Positions 48,101-58,889 of a DNA stretch of 64,000 bases are shown here, piece by piece; position 1 is the stretch's first letter; the number at the start of each line of letters is the position of its first letter. The DNA comes from Isoetes taiwanensis (lineage: Eukaryota > Streptophyta > Lycopodiopsida > Isoetales > Isoetaceae). Below the pieces are notes generated by a model. It had not been told where the DNA came from and did no database searches. It was given only the letters and a program-made list of their open reading frames with translations. The DNA lies in the NCBI GenBank assembly GCA_021234155.1, contig JAJEKV010000017.1, forward strand, positions 425,467 through 489,466, written 5' to 3'. The position numbers and the translations under genes are program-made.

Positions 48101-51100
48101 ATTCTCAGGGAGCTCATTGTTATTTGAATCCGGATGGCTAGTTCCATGTGTCCTGTTGGCCTTAGGATCAGATTCTGTAGGTGGCATTTGGAGTCTTGGA
48201 AGGATAGGCATTATCCCTATTGAAGACTTACGGTACCCGCTAGCAGCTTCAGAATGTTGGGACAGTTGACTGCAAGACTTTGCGACCTCGATTTCTTGGA
48301 CCTAAAACGACAGCGCACAAAGACTATAGTGAACAAATCATGGTGAAAATCAAGATTCACAGCATCGAAATAGAAAATACATACCACTTTGGGTGTCTTT
48401 CGTATTTGCTGTGGTAGCTTTGGAAGTATATTGGACAAGATAGCAAGAAGATCTATAATATTAAAGGCATTATCATGATGAGAGTTACAGTTCATTGTAA
48501 AGAAAAATAATGTTTACCTTCCGAGGAGAAGAAGAATTGGAGCTTGACTATTTTAAAAATTTGGCCAGCTTCCTGTTATGAAAAATTTAATGATATTTAA
48601 TGGGAAATTTTTCCTTAGATAAGTAAATTGGAAGAAATTTATTTCTAAATGTATCAAATCCTGCTCTAAAGGACAAGTCACTTGGATCCAGGGAACTAAG
48701 CATCATAATTTATCATATTATGGCTTGTTTTCTTTCTAGAAATATTTATCACCAAGTTATGTCTGCTGGTTACATTGTAGTATGTTCAGCAAATGCAACA
48801 TGCTTTCACATGCATGGCACTGCACCACCATTACCAGCTTTTATGTCAATTCACTAACGTCAGTTCCATTCTCAAAAGATGTGCCAAAATCTTCTTCCCA
48901 ACATGCCAACAGCTACAATAAGCTATAGGATATCCACATTCTGTTATACTAAAAAGAAGCACTATCCTAGAGATCCTGGTGCGATGGCCATGATTAATCC
49001 TAGTTATAGTTTTCATGTGCATCTTGCCAGTGTTTTGATACTGGTAATAGTTATGGTTTTATACCTGGCCAGTATCTTGATACTGGTAATAAGCTGGGCT
49101 CTGAATTGAGAACTCTAAACATGTCGGAGAGCAACCTGTTAACCGAATCATCCAATACCAAAATCAGCTCAGTAAATTCAAATTAGTTTCTGTACAAAAG
49201 CATTGACATATGATCATTAAATACATTTCAGGATTCAAAATGTTTCCAACCTACTTATATGTAGGATGCAACAGTAGATAAGAAAGTGATTGTTCAAGCA
49301 TATGATAAAGAGGACAGGCTATGGTGTTAGACATTCGAACATTGACTAAAAGATGAACTAACCAACAGTGCAACAGCACCAACAGAATTATGGTCAACAT
49401 AAAACATAATGTTTTAATCTAGATCATATCTTTTGAGTAAGAATCATAAAAATTACATTTGGCTGCATGCCGATAATGGCAACAATGGAATCAGACCAGA
49501 TGTTCTAGGTAGTTATTTTTGATTCAAAGCAATGCATTATACAGCACATTTGCCTATATCACAACTAACCTCAGAAAATTTTGGGTAAACCTACCTCCCA
49601 TACTCATTTCTCTTGTTCATTTTTGAGTTCTTTACAATAAGTGTCAAGAATCTTACAAATATAATTCACAACATCCCGATATTCCAGATCAACAATATGG
49701 GCACTTTTATCAGCTTCCTGCACGAATTTTAAATTGAGTGAGCTTTCTAGATCATGCAAGAAAGGACTATGAGTGATCGAGTTAGGAGTTTACATATTCT
49801 TGATGCGTAAAAAGGATTTCACTGGCTGCATAAAAGCTAACATGGTTCAAGCCAAAATGTACCCACTTATCCTCTTCTAGGGATGCAATGCAGTCATTGA
49901 CAATTATTTGGAGCGCTACGAAAGAGTAGACCCTGTCCATTATTTATTACATCGCTGTTAGTAGAAGTAGTAATTGACGCCATGATATTGAGTACTTACG
50001 TGCGTAGTTTCCCCATGGACTCATTAACCAGATGAACGAAACTTCTGATCTCGGTAATAATATTTGGCTTCTTCATTTTCTGAAGGGACAGTATCGTCTC
50101 CTTTGCCCTCTTATCTTTTACGGAGTCAAGAAGCTCGGGGTTCCTTTTTGACAACCTATGTAGTATTTCTGAAATACTCGCTTGCAAGTGGAAATCTCCG
50201 CACTTTGGCAAGAGTACCTTGAAAAGTTTATAACTGAGAAAAGAAAAGGTATTAACAGAAGGCAAATGATGAGGGTTGCCATTGAAATTATTTTACCATT
50301 CGACCACATTTGCTAAAACCGCTTCCTGGTTATTTGGGGACTTAGTTATGAGAGCACATAAAGTCTCAATAGCAGCTCGCTGGAGTCTTACAGAGGGCAA
50401 TTTTGTGGTTGAAAGAATCAAAAGACGGGGAACGAAGAATTTTCCGCAGAAAATCTTTCCTGCTACATTCAGAAACGTGAATGCATAGGAACCCATTATT
50501 CGCTGGCATTGTGAGAATATAACACTAACCTTCTGCATGCTCACTAATATCCTCTATCAAGAACAGGAGCTCCAGTATAGAAGACGACACCTCAACTTTA
50601 GAATAATCTTTGGCAAGCAAACTGTCGTAAGTCGCCGCCAGTGTTTTAATGAACGAATCATTCTGAATCAAAATGCTTGCGAATGATGCTGTGGATCTTT
50701 GTAATCTCTTAAGGACACGTTGGAACTGAACATAATCTTCTTTTTGCTCATTCCCAATCTGCACCTGCACGACGAAACAGAGTTGTAGATCAAAAATCTT
50801 GCATCAACATTCTGACCTTTCCCACAACTCCAAGATTATCACCACATATTCTTTTTCAGCTAAAGATGAGTTCTTGAATTTCATCCTAGCTTATTTCAAC
50901 ATACAATTCTTGCAGGAACGACTACAAAACCAGAGCAAGAAATTGTGCACCTTCTGATAAAAGTTGTATAATCCTCGAAAAAGCTTGTCAGGCAAGGAAT
51001 TTTGACTGGCAGCCGTAGTACCAAGGAAGGGCACGATGTCATTTAGATCGACGAAGCTGTCCTTCTTGTGCCCCGCCATTTCTAAAGCTTCGTCTTTCAT
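45191..51100 (-). CDS. SYCP2/ASY3-type meiotic chromosome axis protein
   Basis: Minus-strand exons with consistent splice phases: 51100-50951, 50764-50530, 50459-50297, 50233-50000, 49932-49794, 49717-about 49610, 48572-48518, 48452-48385, a long exon from 48301, then 46049-45920, 45854-45796, 45724-45590, 45497-45406 and 45250-45191 (stop TAA). The N-terminal exons encode an armadillo-like region (CGDFHLQASISEILHRL, IRSFVHLVNESMGK), then LEEDKWVHFGLNHVSFYA, matching the ARLD and Spt16-like order of SYCP2. The centre is polar, with a KRKR signal. The last exons form a coiled coil (EIWGSFEKELKAHYQ, ISQMQQKNQQLLADTEKTV), as in SYCP2, Red1 and ASY3, which build the meiotic axis with HORMA proteins. 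Oddities: an in-frame TAG at 47561-47563 before CAG, and a TGA just before the apparent donor of the sixth exon near 49610. Exons between 46.9 and 46.1 kb are uncertain. Confidence 0.75.
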
Positions 51101-51491
51101 CTTTGAGATATTAAGTCGTAGGTGGCATGGTACATGGCATGACGTGGCAATGTCCCACGTAGCTCGACATTTTGGCATCCCAAAATATCCCTATTGAAAG
51201 AAAAATAGCATCTTCAATATCGTTGATTTGCTCCAGAAGAACATATCGATATGATAGTTGGGTCGCCATAATTTTGCTGGCCTAATTTAAGGGTGTCACG
51301 TCCCTTACAACAACAAAATGGGCCGATTTCGGTTGAACCAATATAAAATTGTTGATAAAATGTGACACGTCGCGCTTCCCAACTATCATTTGTTGAAGTA
51401 AGTTGGTGTTGTGCAGTATCTTTGATCTAGTAATCAGCAATGGACTAATGCAGTGGCCGTCCTCTCGCAAACACACTTGCATGCAGAAGAA

Positions 51492-51638
51492 CCAAGGGGG
51501 GCGGATCTAGTGTCGTGGGACTATGTATTGGTGGCAGCACATGATATGCATATTGTCAAGAACTTCCGAATGGGAACAGATAGTAGAGATGAGGAGGTGG
51601 ACTCAGACCACCTACCACTCTACTTGCAACTAGCTTAG
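51492..51638 (+). pseudogene. LINE apurinic-type endonuclease fragment
   Basis: The short frame GADLVSWDYVLVAAHDM ... DSDHLPLYLQL has the D-Y-V-L-V and S-D-H-L-P-L signature of the C-terminal part of the exonuclease-endonuclease-phosphatase domain of plant non-LTR retrotransposons. No RT follows within the next kilobases, so it is an isolated scrap. It lies close upstream of the SYCP2-like gene on the opposite strand. Confidence 0.45.
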
Positions 51639-51649
51639 CAGGTTCTCTC

Positions 51650-52255
51650 AACGTCCTATGCTGCACCCCCTCGCGTGCCTCAGTTGTGACTAGACTATAA
51701 ACACGTAGAGGCTTATGAAAAAAGAACGTTTATACGAAAGGAAATTGTATTTAAGAAAACGAAAGTGTGATCCTTTAGTTCCATAACTTTATAAAGCAAG
51801 TTCATATTCAAGTCTCTTTCTTAAAAAGCTACCATGTTTACTCTTATGTTATATTGTTTTTTTCATTGTCAATGGCTTGTCCATTAATATAAGCAGGTAG
51901 TTTCATATCCACATGTTATCAGTTGGATTCTAGCTCTTCACGAAATATTGATAGATACCCCAAATCCATATGTAGCTAAATAAACAAACCATCTGGATAC
52001 GAGCATATCTTTCTCTCTAAGTATTTAAACTCAATAAATGCAGTAATTAAAACTTTGAATACTTAGCATACTGTAAACAAAGAGTGATATATTAGAAACT
52101 TTAGATGCATAAGAGTAGGATTCAGCATAAGCCATACACCACAAAGCACATGGCCACAGTATTTTATCGTACATAAACATTGTGCTAGAAGACACCCTTA
52201 GCATGTAGGAAAGGCAAGTAAATCACATGCAAATATAGAAAATATGTCCAGGTAA
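51650..52255. other. Gap without a recognised gene
   Basis: AT-rich sequence between the LINE scrap and the exon-like piece at 52.3 kb. No motif recognised. Confidence 0.4.
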
Positions 52256-52261
52256 ATCAAA

Positions 52262-52543
52262 CCTGAACGTTCTCGAATTCAAACTCAGAGTCATCCTTCT
52301 ATGTATCAGGAACACTATTCCTGAAGCTGGAGCCAGCCTGCCTATGCTCATCCCCATTAGTTTTACTCATATATCCTTGCCTATGAGCACCAGATCCATT
52401 ATTATAGAACCAGGGGCGCTTAGACCGAGCATTTCTCCCTGAATCCATGCAAACTTCCTCAGGCTTCAAGGCAATCACGGAATTCAGCAGCGAGCCAAAC
52501 CTCCTCTAGAATACTTTCTTCATTGGACATATTATCCTTGAGA
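52262..52543 (-). pseudogene. Damaged exon-like coding remnant
   Basis: Minus-strand pieces MSNEESILEEVWLAAEFRDC and, after a frame change at a CCTGAGG, EEVCMDSGRNARSKRPWFYN then KTNGDEHRQAGSSFRNS and an acidic FEFENVQ end at the donor CAG|gtttga. The acidic tail and donor sequence recall the first exons of the retroelements and the 40-kb gene, but no G-D-K-P exon was found downstream. No family is recognised. It may be the first exon of another member of that element class. Confidence 0.3.
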
Positions 52544-52599
52544 TAATAAGACTCGTGGCATTTATTCCCACCCATATCTCTGTACCGTTTAGGTCAGAG

Positions 52600-54370
52600 A
52601 TGCCAGCTTACAGCATATATGCCCAATGCATAAAATCCATAGAAATCTAGACCCCTAAATCAGAGTAAGTGTGCTAAATCCGGCCAATGTCTTATGGAGA
52701 ACCCTAAGTCAAGTAGCTGTCTCAATACAAGTGTCAGATAAACTAACCTTAAGAAGCAGTCTGTGTACCCAGATTTGATATCTCACGTTGTTTCCTATCC
52801 CAATACGCTAAGTCATAGCCTTGTATCACAGGACCAGCCTCGACTCGTGCCTAGCGCCAGTATGGTGCCGGAACATATGGTACCTTAAAATCCAGCTGTG
52901 GTAGATCATATAAAGAATACGAAAGTTCCACATTACCTGATGTATTTCGATATTCATACCAACCATATTATAATACAAACAAGAAGAATCATTTTAATTG
53001 CATTAGTTTCATATTGCCATCACATAAATACACAAAAATCTGACATTCTGGTCACTAGTGCAAGTGTTCCCTTAGTCCACAATAATACATACATCAATTT
53101 TCATGGAGCAATAGTTTGCTATTTATCACTTATCAGCCAATGACAAGCATAAAAAAAATAAAAATAAAAACGTAAAGCGAAAGTTTGGTTTAAACGCTGA
53201 AAATAAGTTCAGCGTGTTTTAAATCTTAACTTCAAGCGTGGCGAATAAGTTTATCCTTCGGCGTGTTTATAAGTTTTCAATAAAAGCGAAGCAGGTTATT
53301 TCGCCTATTCAATTATGCGAAGATTTTTTTATATAACCGCGGCATTGTTTCGAGTTTTTTGCGCAGAAAGAGGTAAGTCTCCTGCGTCCTGCCCCACAAA
53401 CTATGCCCTTTTTTTGCTTTTTCTTAGTTTTTCTTGGTTTTTAGCCAAATTTAGTTAGGTTTTGTTTGTTGTTTCTTCTTTTAAGTCTAGGTGGAGTCCA
53501 TGGTTAGGCCCCCGCCTGTTGCCCCCCTCCACTGAGGGGCGTGACGATGGCGAGCGTCTTGTTCTACGGACGAAGCCATGCTTAATTGTTTGAAGTAAAA
53601 CTACAAAAATAACAGAAAGAATAAAAATAGAAAGAAAAAATTGAAACAGAAACTTTCGTTACCTACCATTAATAGTGTTAGGGAGTTGAAGAGAGATCTA
53701 GTGTTAGTCTTTCGGCGAGTCCTAGGCTTAGGTAGTGATCCTTGCCTGGTGTGCCACGATTGAATTGTTGCATGCCGAGGGTGGTGTCATTGCCGTCGAG
53801 GATAGCTAGGGTCGACCTTTCATTGAGGTGTATAGCCCTCTTCTGGCCCCGTTGTTGGCTTCGGTCATGCGGTGTCGAAAGGTGGGTATTCTACTCTCAT
53901 GGAAGGCTATGCGGATATCTTAATAAGCTATACCCTAGTTTCTGATGGTGTTATTGACGAAAGTCCAACACTAATATAGGGACTGGCGTATGTATTATTA
54001 AGTATCCGTTCGGCCTTGTCTTTTGGAAAAAGCTTGATCTGGTCAAGTGTGATATGTTGAGTTGAGTTTGCCAACCTCTATGAGGGAGCTTCCTAGTAGC
54101 TGGATCAGATTATAATTTGAAGCTGTCAAAGAGAATGAGGAAAGTGCATTTCTAGGCTCCCTATAACTGTAGAACTTGAAACATAGTAGAGTGACGTGAA
54201 TCTTAGTGAATTAGTTTATTTTTTTGCCAGACTTTGAGGTATTGTTGCTGCTTTGCTATTGTTGGCATCCGGATAGCTAGACAGTTTCCTCTAAAACTGC
54301 CATGAATCCACAAGAGTTAGAAATACTTAGGCTAGAAGCAGAGCCCACATCAGCCCAGAAGCCGAGTCCT
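52600..54370. other. Gap without a recognised gene
   Basis: Contains A-rich and T-rich stretches and a more GC-rich segment near 53500-53570 (CCCCGCCTGTTGCCCCCCTCC). A 67-residue plus frame at 53742-53945 is not recognisable. A remnant of an LTR retrotransposon is possible from composition, but no motif supports it. Confidence 0.4.
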
Positions 54371-54375
54371 CTACT

Positions 54376-54825
54376 GTGATACAGAGGAAAAGATCAAGAC
54401 CGCAACAATCATGGTCTTCCTTAAGAGCCTCCTTGATGAACTGGCTTTATGAGCGAATTTGTGCTGCCACTCCTTTTGAGTTAGAGTTGATTACTACCAC
54501 AGTAGAAGGGTGGCTAGACTTCCACTCAGCTCTCATGAAAGATGCTGAGAGAGCTTTTGGGCCTCGAATGATAGAGCTAGAGCCTAGAAAGGGTGATTCT
54601 GAAAGGTATGTCTGGATAGATGGTAATGTATCTCGCATGACTGGAAATATGGTTCATGCGGTAGCAAATTTGACGGGTCCACGCCTAAGGGAGGATCTAA
54701 AAGATAAGGCTATTGCATGGAATACAGCTTGGATTAATCGAAAGCTTAGAAAGGAAAACCATCAAACACCCCACCTGGTTAAGAAAGTGTTGGCACAAAC
54801 AATTAGAGCCAAACGTCCAGTCTGA
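54376..54825 (+). CDS. Unrecognised 149-residue ORF next to the left end of the DUF7869 element
   Basis: An open frame MIQRKRSRPQQSWSSLRASL ... PFELELITTTVEGWLDFHSAL ... RYVWIDGNVSRMTGNMVHAV ... AWNTAWINRKLRKEN has good coding composition. It ends only 32 bases before the left inverted repeat of the DUF7869 element. A neighbouring frame continues without a stop (EPNVQSDETGKEWEKRK) right up to that repeat, which suggests that the coding region was interrupted. No family is recognised. Confidence 0.4.
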   Translation: MIQRKRSRPQQSWSSLRASLMNWLYERICAATPFELELITTTVEGWLDFHSALMKDAERAFGPRMIELEPRKGDSERYVWIDGNVSRMTGNMVHAVANLTGPRLREDLKDKAIAWNTAWINRKLRKENHQTPHLVKKVLAQTIRAKRPV

Positions 54826-54856
54826 TGAGACCGGTAAAGAGTGGGAAAAAAGAAAA

Positions 54857-54888
54857 AACCATCATTCAATTAAATTGGGATTATGTCT
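54857..54888 (+). repeat. Left terminal inverted repeat of the DUF7869 element
   Basis: 32 of 32 bases match the reverse complement of 58452-58483. The similarity fades inward after TTATGTCT. Confidence 0.85.
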
Positions 54889-55026
54889 ATTCCAAAATCG
54901 CGCCGTATAAGCCTTTTATTGACCATTATATTGAATTAACCACACTTTTGCACTGAGTTCATTTTCGGGCTAGGAAGATGCATTTTATGTTGAAATGCAA
55001 AGGCATCCAAATATTCGGTTTAAATG

Positions 55027-55087
55027 AAAAGGATGATGCCAAAGGAAAGGAAATTGTACTTTATACTCGGGTCGATTGGAAAAACAA
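55027..55087 (+). repeat. Direct duplication of the K/D-rich segment
   Basis: AAAAGGATGATGCCAAAGGA and about 25 further bases recur at 55415-55460, inside the N-terminal frame of the element. The upstream copy reads tactcgggtcg where the downstream copy has tactcgaaagtcg. Confidence 0.7.
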
Positions 55088-55313
55088 AAAGGTCAAGATC
55101 CTGAACCTATAATAAGCTTTAAAGTTGTTTCTAAGGTTACAACATTTAAGGTTATTATAAGTTAATATATTATAGGTTAACTTATTACTATTATAGATTA
55201 AGTTATTATAGGTTATTAAGGTTATTATTAAGGTTAACTTTCATTTAAGAACATGTTAGGGAGATGTTATTTGGATATGCTAACTTACTATAGGTTTTTA
55301 TGCATTTTAGGTC

Positions 55314-58021
55314 AATGGCATGCAAAATGCTAAATCCCCCAAGGCCCCCAATGATGGTGATCAAGGCAAGGATGACAAAGATGATGGCAAAGGAAAGGAA
55401 AAGACCTCAAATGAAAAGGATGATGCCAAAGGAAAGGAAATTGTACTTTATACTCGAAAGTCGATTGGAAAACAAAAGGTCAAGATCCCGCATGCATGCA
55501 ACATGAGAGAGAGGCGATGGGAGAAGGGATTATTGTTCTAGCAGATCCTATCAATGCAAAGTGAATGATGAAAGATTAGGGGAGGACAGGTTAGGTGTGG
55601 CAATCTCAAAATTATATGACAATTGGAAGGAAAAGGGTTGAGGCAAACAAGAATGCCTTGCTTGTGTGAAGCAACTAGAGGTTCCAACTATTGTTGCATG
55701 GCCTAGGGGCCGATATTCAACCGGAGGGGGAACTACACGTTTCCTATAGATGTAGAACCATTGTCAATAATGTTCACCGCAGTGTAGCAAGAGGCCACTT
55801 CCAACTTTCAAATATTATCCCACCAAAAGATGCAAGTCGATTATGATTGTTCTCGAAGCCTTGATGAAGGTTAGAGGAAGTGAATGTTGTTGGGCCCTCG
55901 TATTAGAATGTTCACAATAGAGGAGATGGTGGCGGACAAAGAGCTACATATCAGGGAACATAAGTGTGATAGCGAGGAGGAATTTCATGTACACCATATT
56001 TGGCTATGCAATTGAGGATGAAAGATCAAAGAAGAAAAAAGATTCCCATTGAATGGAAAGTGGATATGTTCAAAAGTATGGATGGCTATACATGGAATTC
56101 CAACCTCTTCTTGGCACAACCTGGCAAAAGAGACATGAAAATGGTAGTAAAATTGCATTGCATGGGAACAACGGCCCTGGTAAGGCCTACCTCAAGAACT
56201 ATAGCTGCAAAGGAAATATTTGAAAGATATGTGGATTTCAATGCAGAGAAAACATGTCACATAAGAGTAAGAAGGATGAACAGGGGTAGAGTTATTGTTG
56301 AAAAGAGATTGCCATCCCATTGTACCCGAAAGAGCATATTAGAGGAAATAAATGCATTGCTTAGGGAACTTGGAGTGGCCTCTATATCCCAGCCCGTTTT
56401 TTAGTAGGCTATGGAATAAGCATTTCAAGCATGTGACCATAGCAACTTCAAACAACTTTGCCAAGTGCAATTTATGTGCTAAGCTGAAGGAGACACTAGA
56501 TAAGGCATCAGTGCAACCAAGTCTAAGGGCAAAGATAAGGGAACATATGAAGGACCATATGATGCCAGATCAACTATCATGTAGATCAACTTATGGGATG
56601 TGGAGGACCTTATACGCAATGGAACCTAATAACTATCTATGTATTATACATGATAAAATGGACCAACGAAGACTTGTCTTCCACAATTCAAGTACATTTC
56701 TAAGTCATGTGGAAGATCATACCCTTTCTGATTTCAATGGATGGGGCAATATTGCATGGGCAGTCTCGGACCTATTATGGCCATTTCGGTTTAGAGTTGT
56801 GGAGTGATGGTCCAGATTTTCACATTGGGAGTATCATGAGGTGTTTAAGAAACTATGAGAAGGGTTACAATGGTCACCCCTACGAGGTTCCTCTGACTAG
56901 CCAGGCACTACATAGTGCATTGTTGGATGGAACCCCTAATAGTATTGAAAAGTTTAGCAAGGCAAGATTTAGGAGGAATGGACCTAATGAACATGTTGGA
57001 GCTTCAACATCTCGTGCTAAACCTCGAGATGCCTTGAGAAAGCTCCTCTTGCAACTAGATAATTGTCTTTGGTCAAAATAAGAACGGTGGATGTTTTCTT
57101 TCCTATCCTACTTTAATGAGTTGTGGGTATTTTTGAAAGAGTCAATTTGGAGTTCCTAATGCCCGGACATACTCATGAGGATGTGGATGCATTATTTGGA
57201 AAATATAGTCATGTATTGAGGCAATGACGGTTACCAACTTTCCGAGGCTATTGGAAATATTTCATGGATGTACAAATCCATCTCCTATAGGATCTATCAT
57301 AGAAGAAGTGCTTGATTGGAAGAGTTTTGTGGATGGTTATGCTCTCGACATGGAAGGTCATTCTAGACCTCTTCAATTTACTTTTTGGGTGAGAGAAGGG
57401 ATTCCAATCATGCAATGGAAAATGAGACCTTGAGGAGGAGATGTGGAGAGGTGGGGCAGAAATTTGGTGCGAGGGGATGCAAATGGCAAGCCTATGATAC
57501 CTCTGGTCAACCAAAAGCTCTAAAACCAAATGAAGAAGTCAAGCAATTGGGCTTGACTAAGGATGACATCAATGACTACATCAAGCATTGGCAAACTAAT
57601 TCAGATGACACTAATCGTGCATTGATAGATTATTGGAAGAAGGTGATCAACTTGTTGGATGAGGTAGACACATCCTCGGAAGATTTGAAAGAAGGGTGGT
57701 TCCCTAAAAGTAAGTGGAAAACATTAATGGTGTGGACGAAGATGATGGTACCATTAGTAGCATTGTGAAGGCATATGCTCCTCCTCAATCGATAAACACT
57801 ATGTTGGTCCTAAGAAGGATAGGCCAAAATATCTAGGCATGGATTGTTATGAACCTTCTACTGACGTGGAGTGCCACCAATTTGTAGTAGTAAAGCCAAC
57901 AGATCTAGAGACCTATCCACTGTGGTTGGGATGGACTATCTCGGATATTTGCAAAGAAGAAGGTGATGTTAACTTCAATAAGGGTCTTGGCGTGGAATGG
58001 TGGTGTCGGTACATCGGTTGA
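55314..58021 (+). pseudogene. DUF7869 (putative transposase) coding region, frame-broken
   Basis: Plus-strand frames line up as one protein: a charged repeat-rich start (DGDQGKDDKDDGKGKEK at 55320), a middle with LPSHCTRKSILEEINALLRE (to 56404), HFKHVTIATSNNFAKCNLCA and YLCIIHDKMDQRR (56352-56807), GLELWSDGPDFHIGSIMRC (56707-57081), MPGHTHEDVDALFGKYSHVL (about 57150-57222), then PLQFTFWVREG and a downstream charged region to 58021. FAKC..C, the D-x-M-D segment and GHTHEDVD-FG are hallmarks of DUF7869, a domain found in transposon-like genes of non-seed plants and animals. At least five frame breaks make this copy inactive as shown. Confidence 0.7.
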
Positions 58022-58451
58022 GTAATGTCACCGATAAAGAAAGATATTCAGATTGTTGGACAAAGAGGTGGAGGAGAAATCCAAGTGATCGATCTTTGGC
58101 TAGACATTGAAACCGTATTGTACTCGTGGACTCCAAAAACTATTCCTAGTAAAAAGCATGAGAGTTACAATACCTCAGGATGTAAGGAATAAGGTTCTCA
58201 TATCCTTGGGGATGCTAGTGGAAAAATGAAAAACAGTTACTATGTATCTTTTCTACAGTTAATAAAAGTTGTGTACTACTTGAGTTCCATGATATATGAT
58301 TTTGTAATTTGAAGTTAAGGTGTGAATTTATATTCAGTAATGTGTGATTATATGTTAACGTCTATTCTAGTCTAAGGGCAACAAAGTTATTAAAAAAGTG
58401 AATTTAACAAAGTTACTAAAAAAGTGCAATATAAAATTTATCCCAAAATTA

Positions 58452-58483
58452 AGACATAATCCCAATTTAATTGAATGATGGTT
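58452..58483 (-). repeat. Right terminal inverted repeat of the DUF7869 element
   Basis: This is the reverse complement of 54857-54888 over all 32 bases. Confidence 0.85.
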
Positions 58484-58881
58484 AAAAAGGACAGCTGCAA
58501 AGATTATCTGGTTTGCAATGATAGATTCTTCTCAGATAGTTAACAGGACTAGAAGGGTCTGGAACATATGGGGTGGTGTACAAATGGCATATCTTGGGTT
58601 CTAGTTTTCTTAAAGACGAGCCTTACTATGTAAAGTCTCAGAATGACCATGTGGGGCTAGGTACTGCGAGCCCCGATGTGATTGTAAAGGCCATGATGAA
58701 AAATATGAGGGAGTCGCAAATGCAGATTAGACATGGCTCTATTATACGTTGCATTGGTCGTACAACTGGATTGGAAAGAACAGGGCTGATATTTCCTTAT
58801 TGGAATGGGGGTTCTTGTGCATCTCTTTTTATACATCATGGAGATAATGACTTTGTGAGGCATGCATTTAAAAGATTATGA
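58484..58881 (+). CDS. Unrecognised coding region right of the DUF7869 element
   Basis: Immediately after the right inverted repeat a frame reads KRTAAKIIWFAMIDSSQ ... RRVWNIWGGVQ to a stop. The next frame gives VYKWHILGSSFLKDEPYYVK ... PDVIVKAMMKNMRE ... ERTGLIFPYWNGGSCASLF to a stop at 58881. It may be the distal part of the gene that begins at 54376, split by the element. No family is recognised. Confidence 0.35.
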
Positions 58882-58889
58882 TATACGCC

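Larger units (their letters stand above)
54857..58483 (+). mobile_element. DUF7869 DNA-transposon-like element with 32-bp terminal inverted repeats
   Basis: A perfect 32-base inverted repeat, starting AACCATCATTCAATTAAATT at 54857-54888, recurs in reverse complement at 58452-58483, enclosing 3.63 kb. Inside, on the plus strand, lie the pieces of one DUF7869-type protein. Flanking coding frames on either side suggest insertion into an older gene. A target-site duplication is not clear; both sides are A-rich. Confidence 0.7.

Noticed and set aside
53440..53600. Possible LTR retrotransposon remnant in the GC-rich segment
   Set aside because: Composition alone; no RT, integrase, terminal repeats or primer site recognised.
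54815..54850. CTGATGAG...GGTAAAGAG near the left edge of the DUF7869 element as a hammerhead core
   Set aside because: Stem II would have no loop and the required GAAA is absent.
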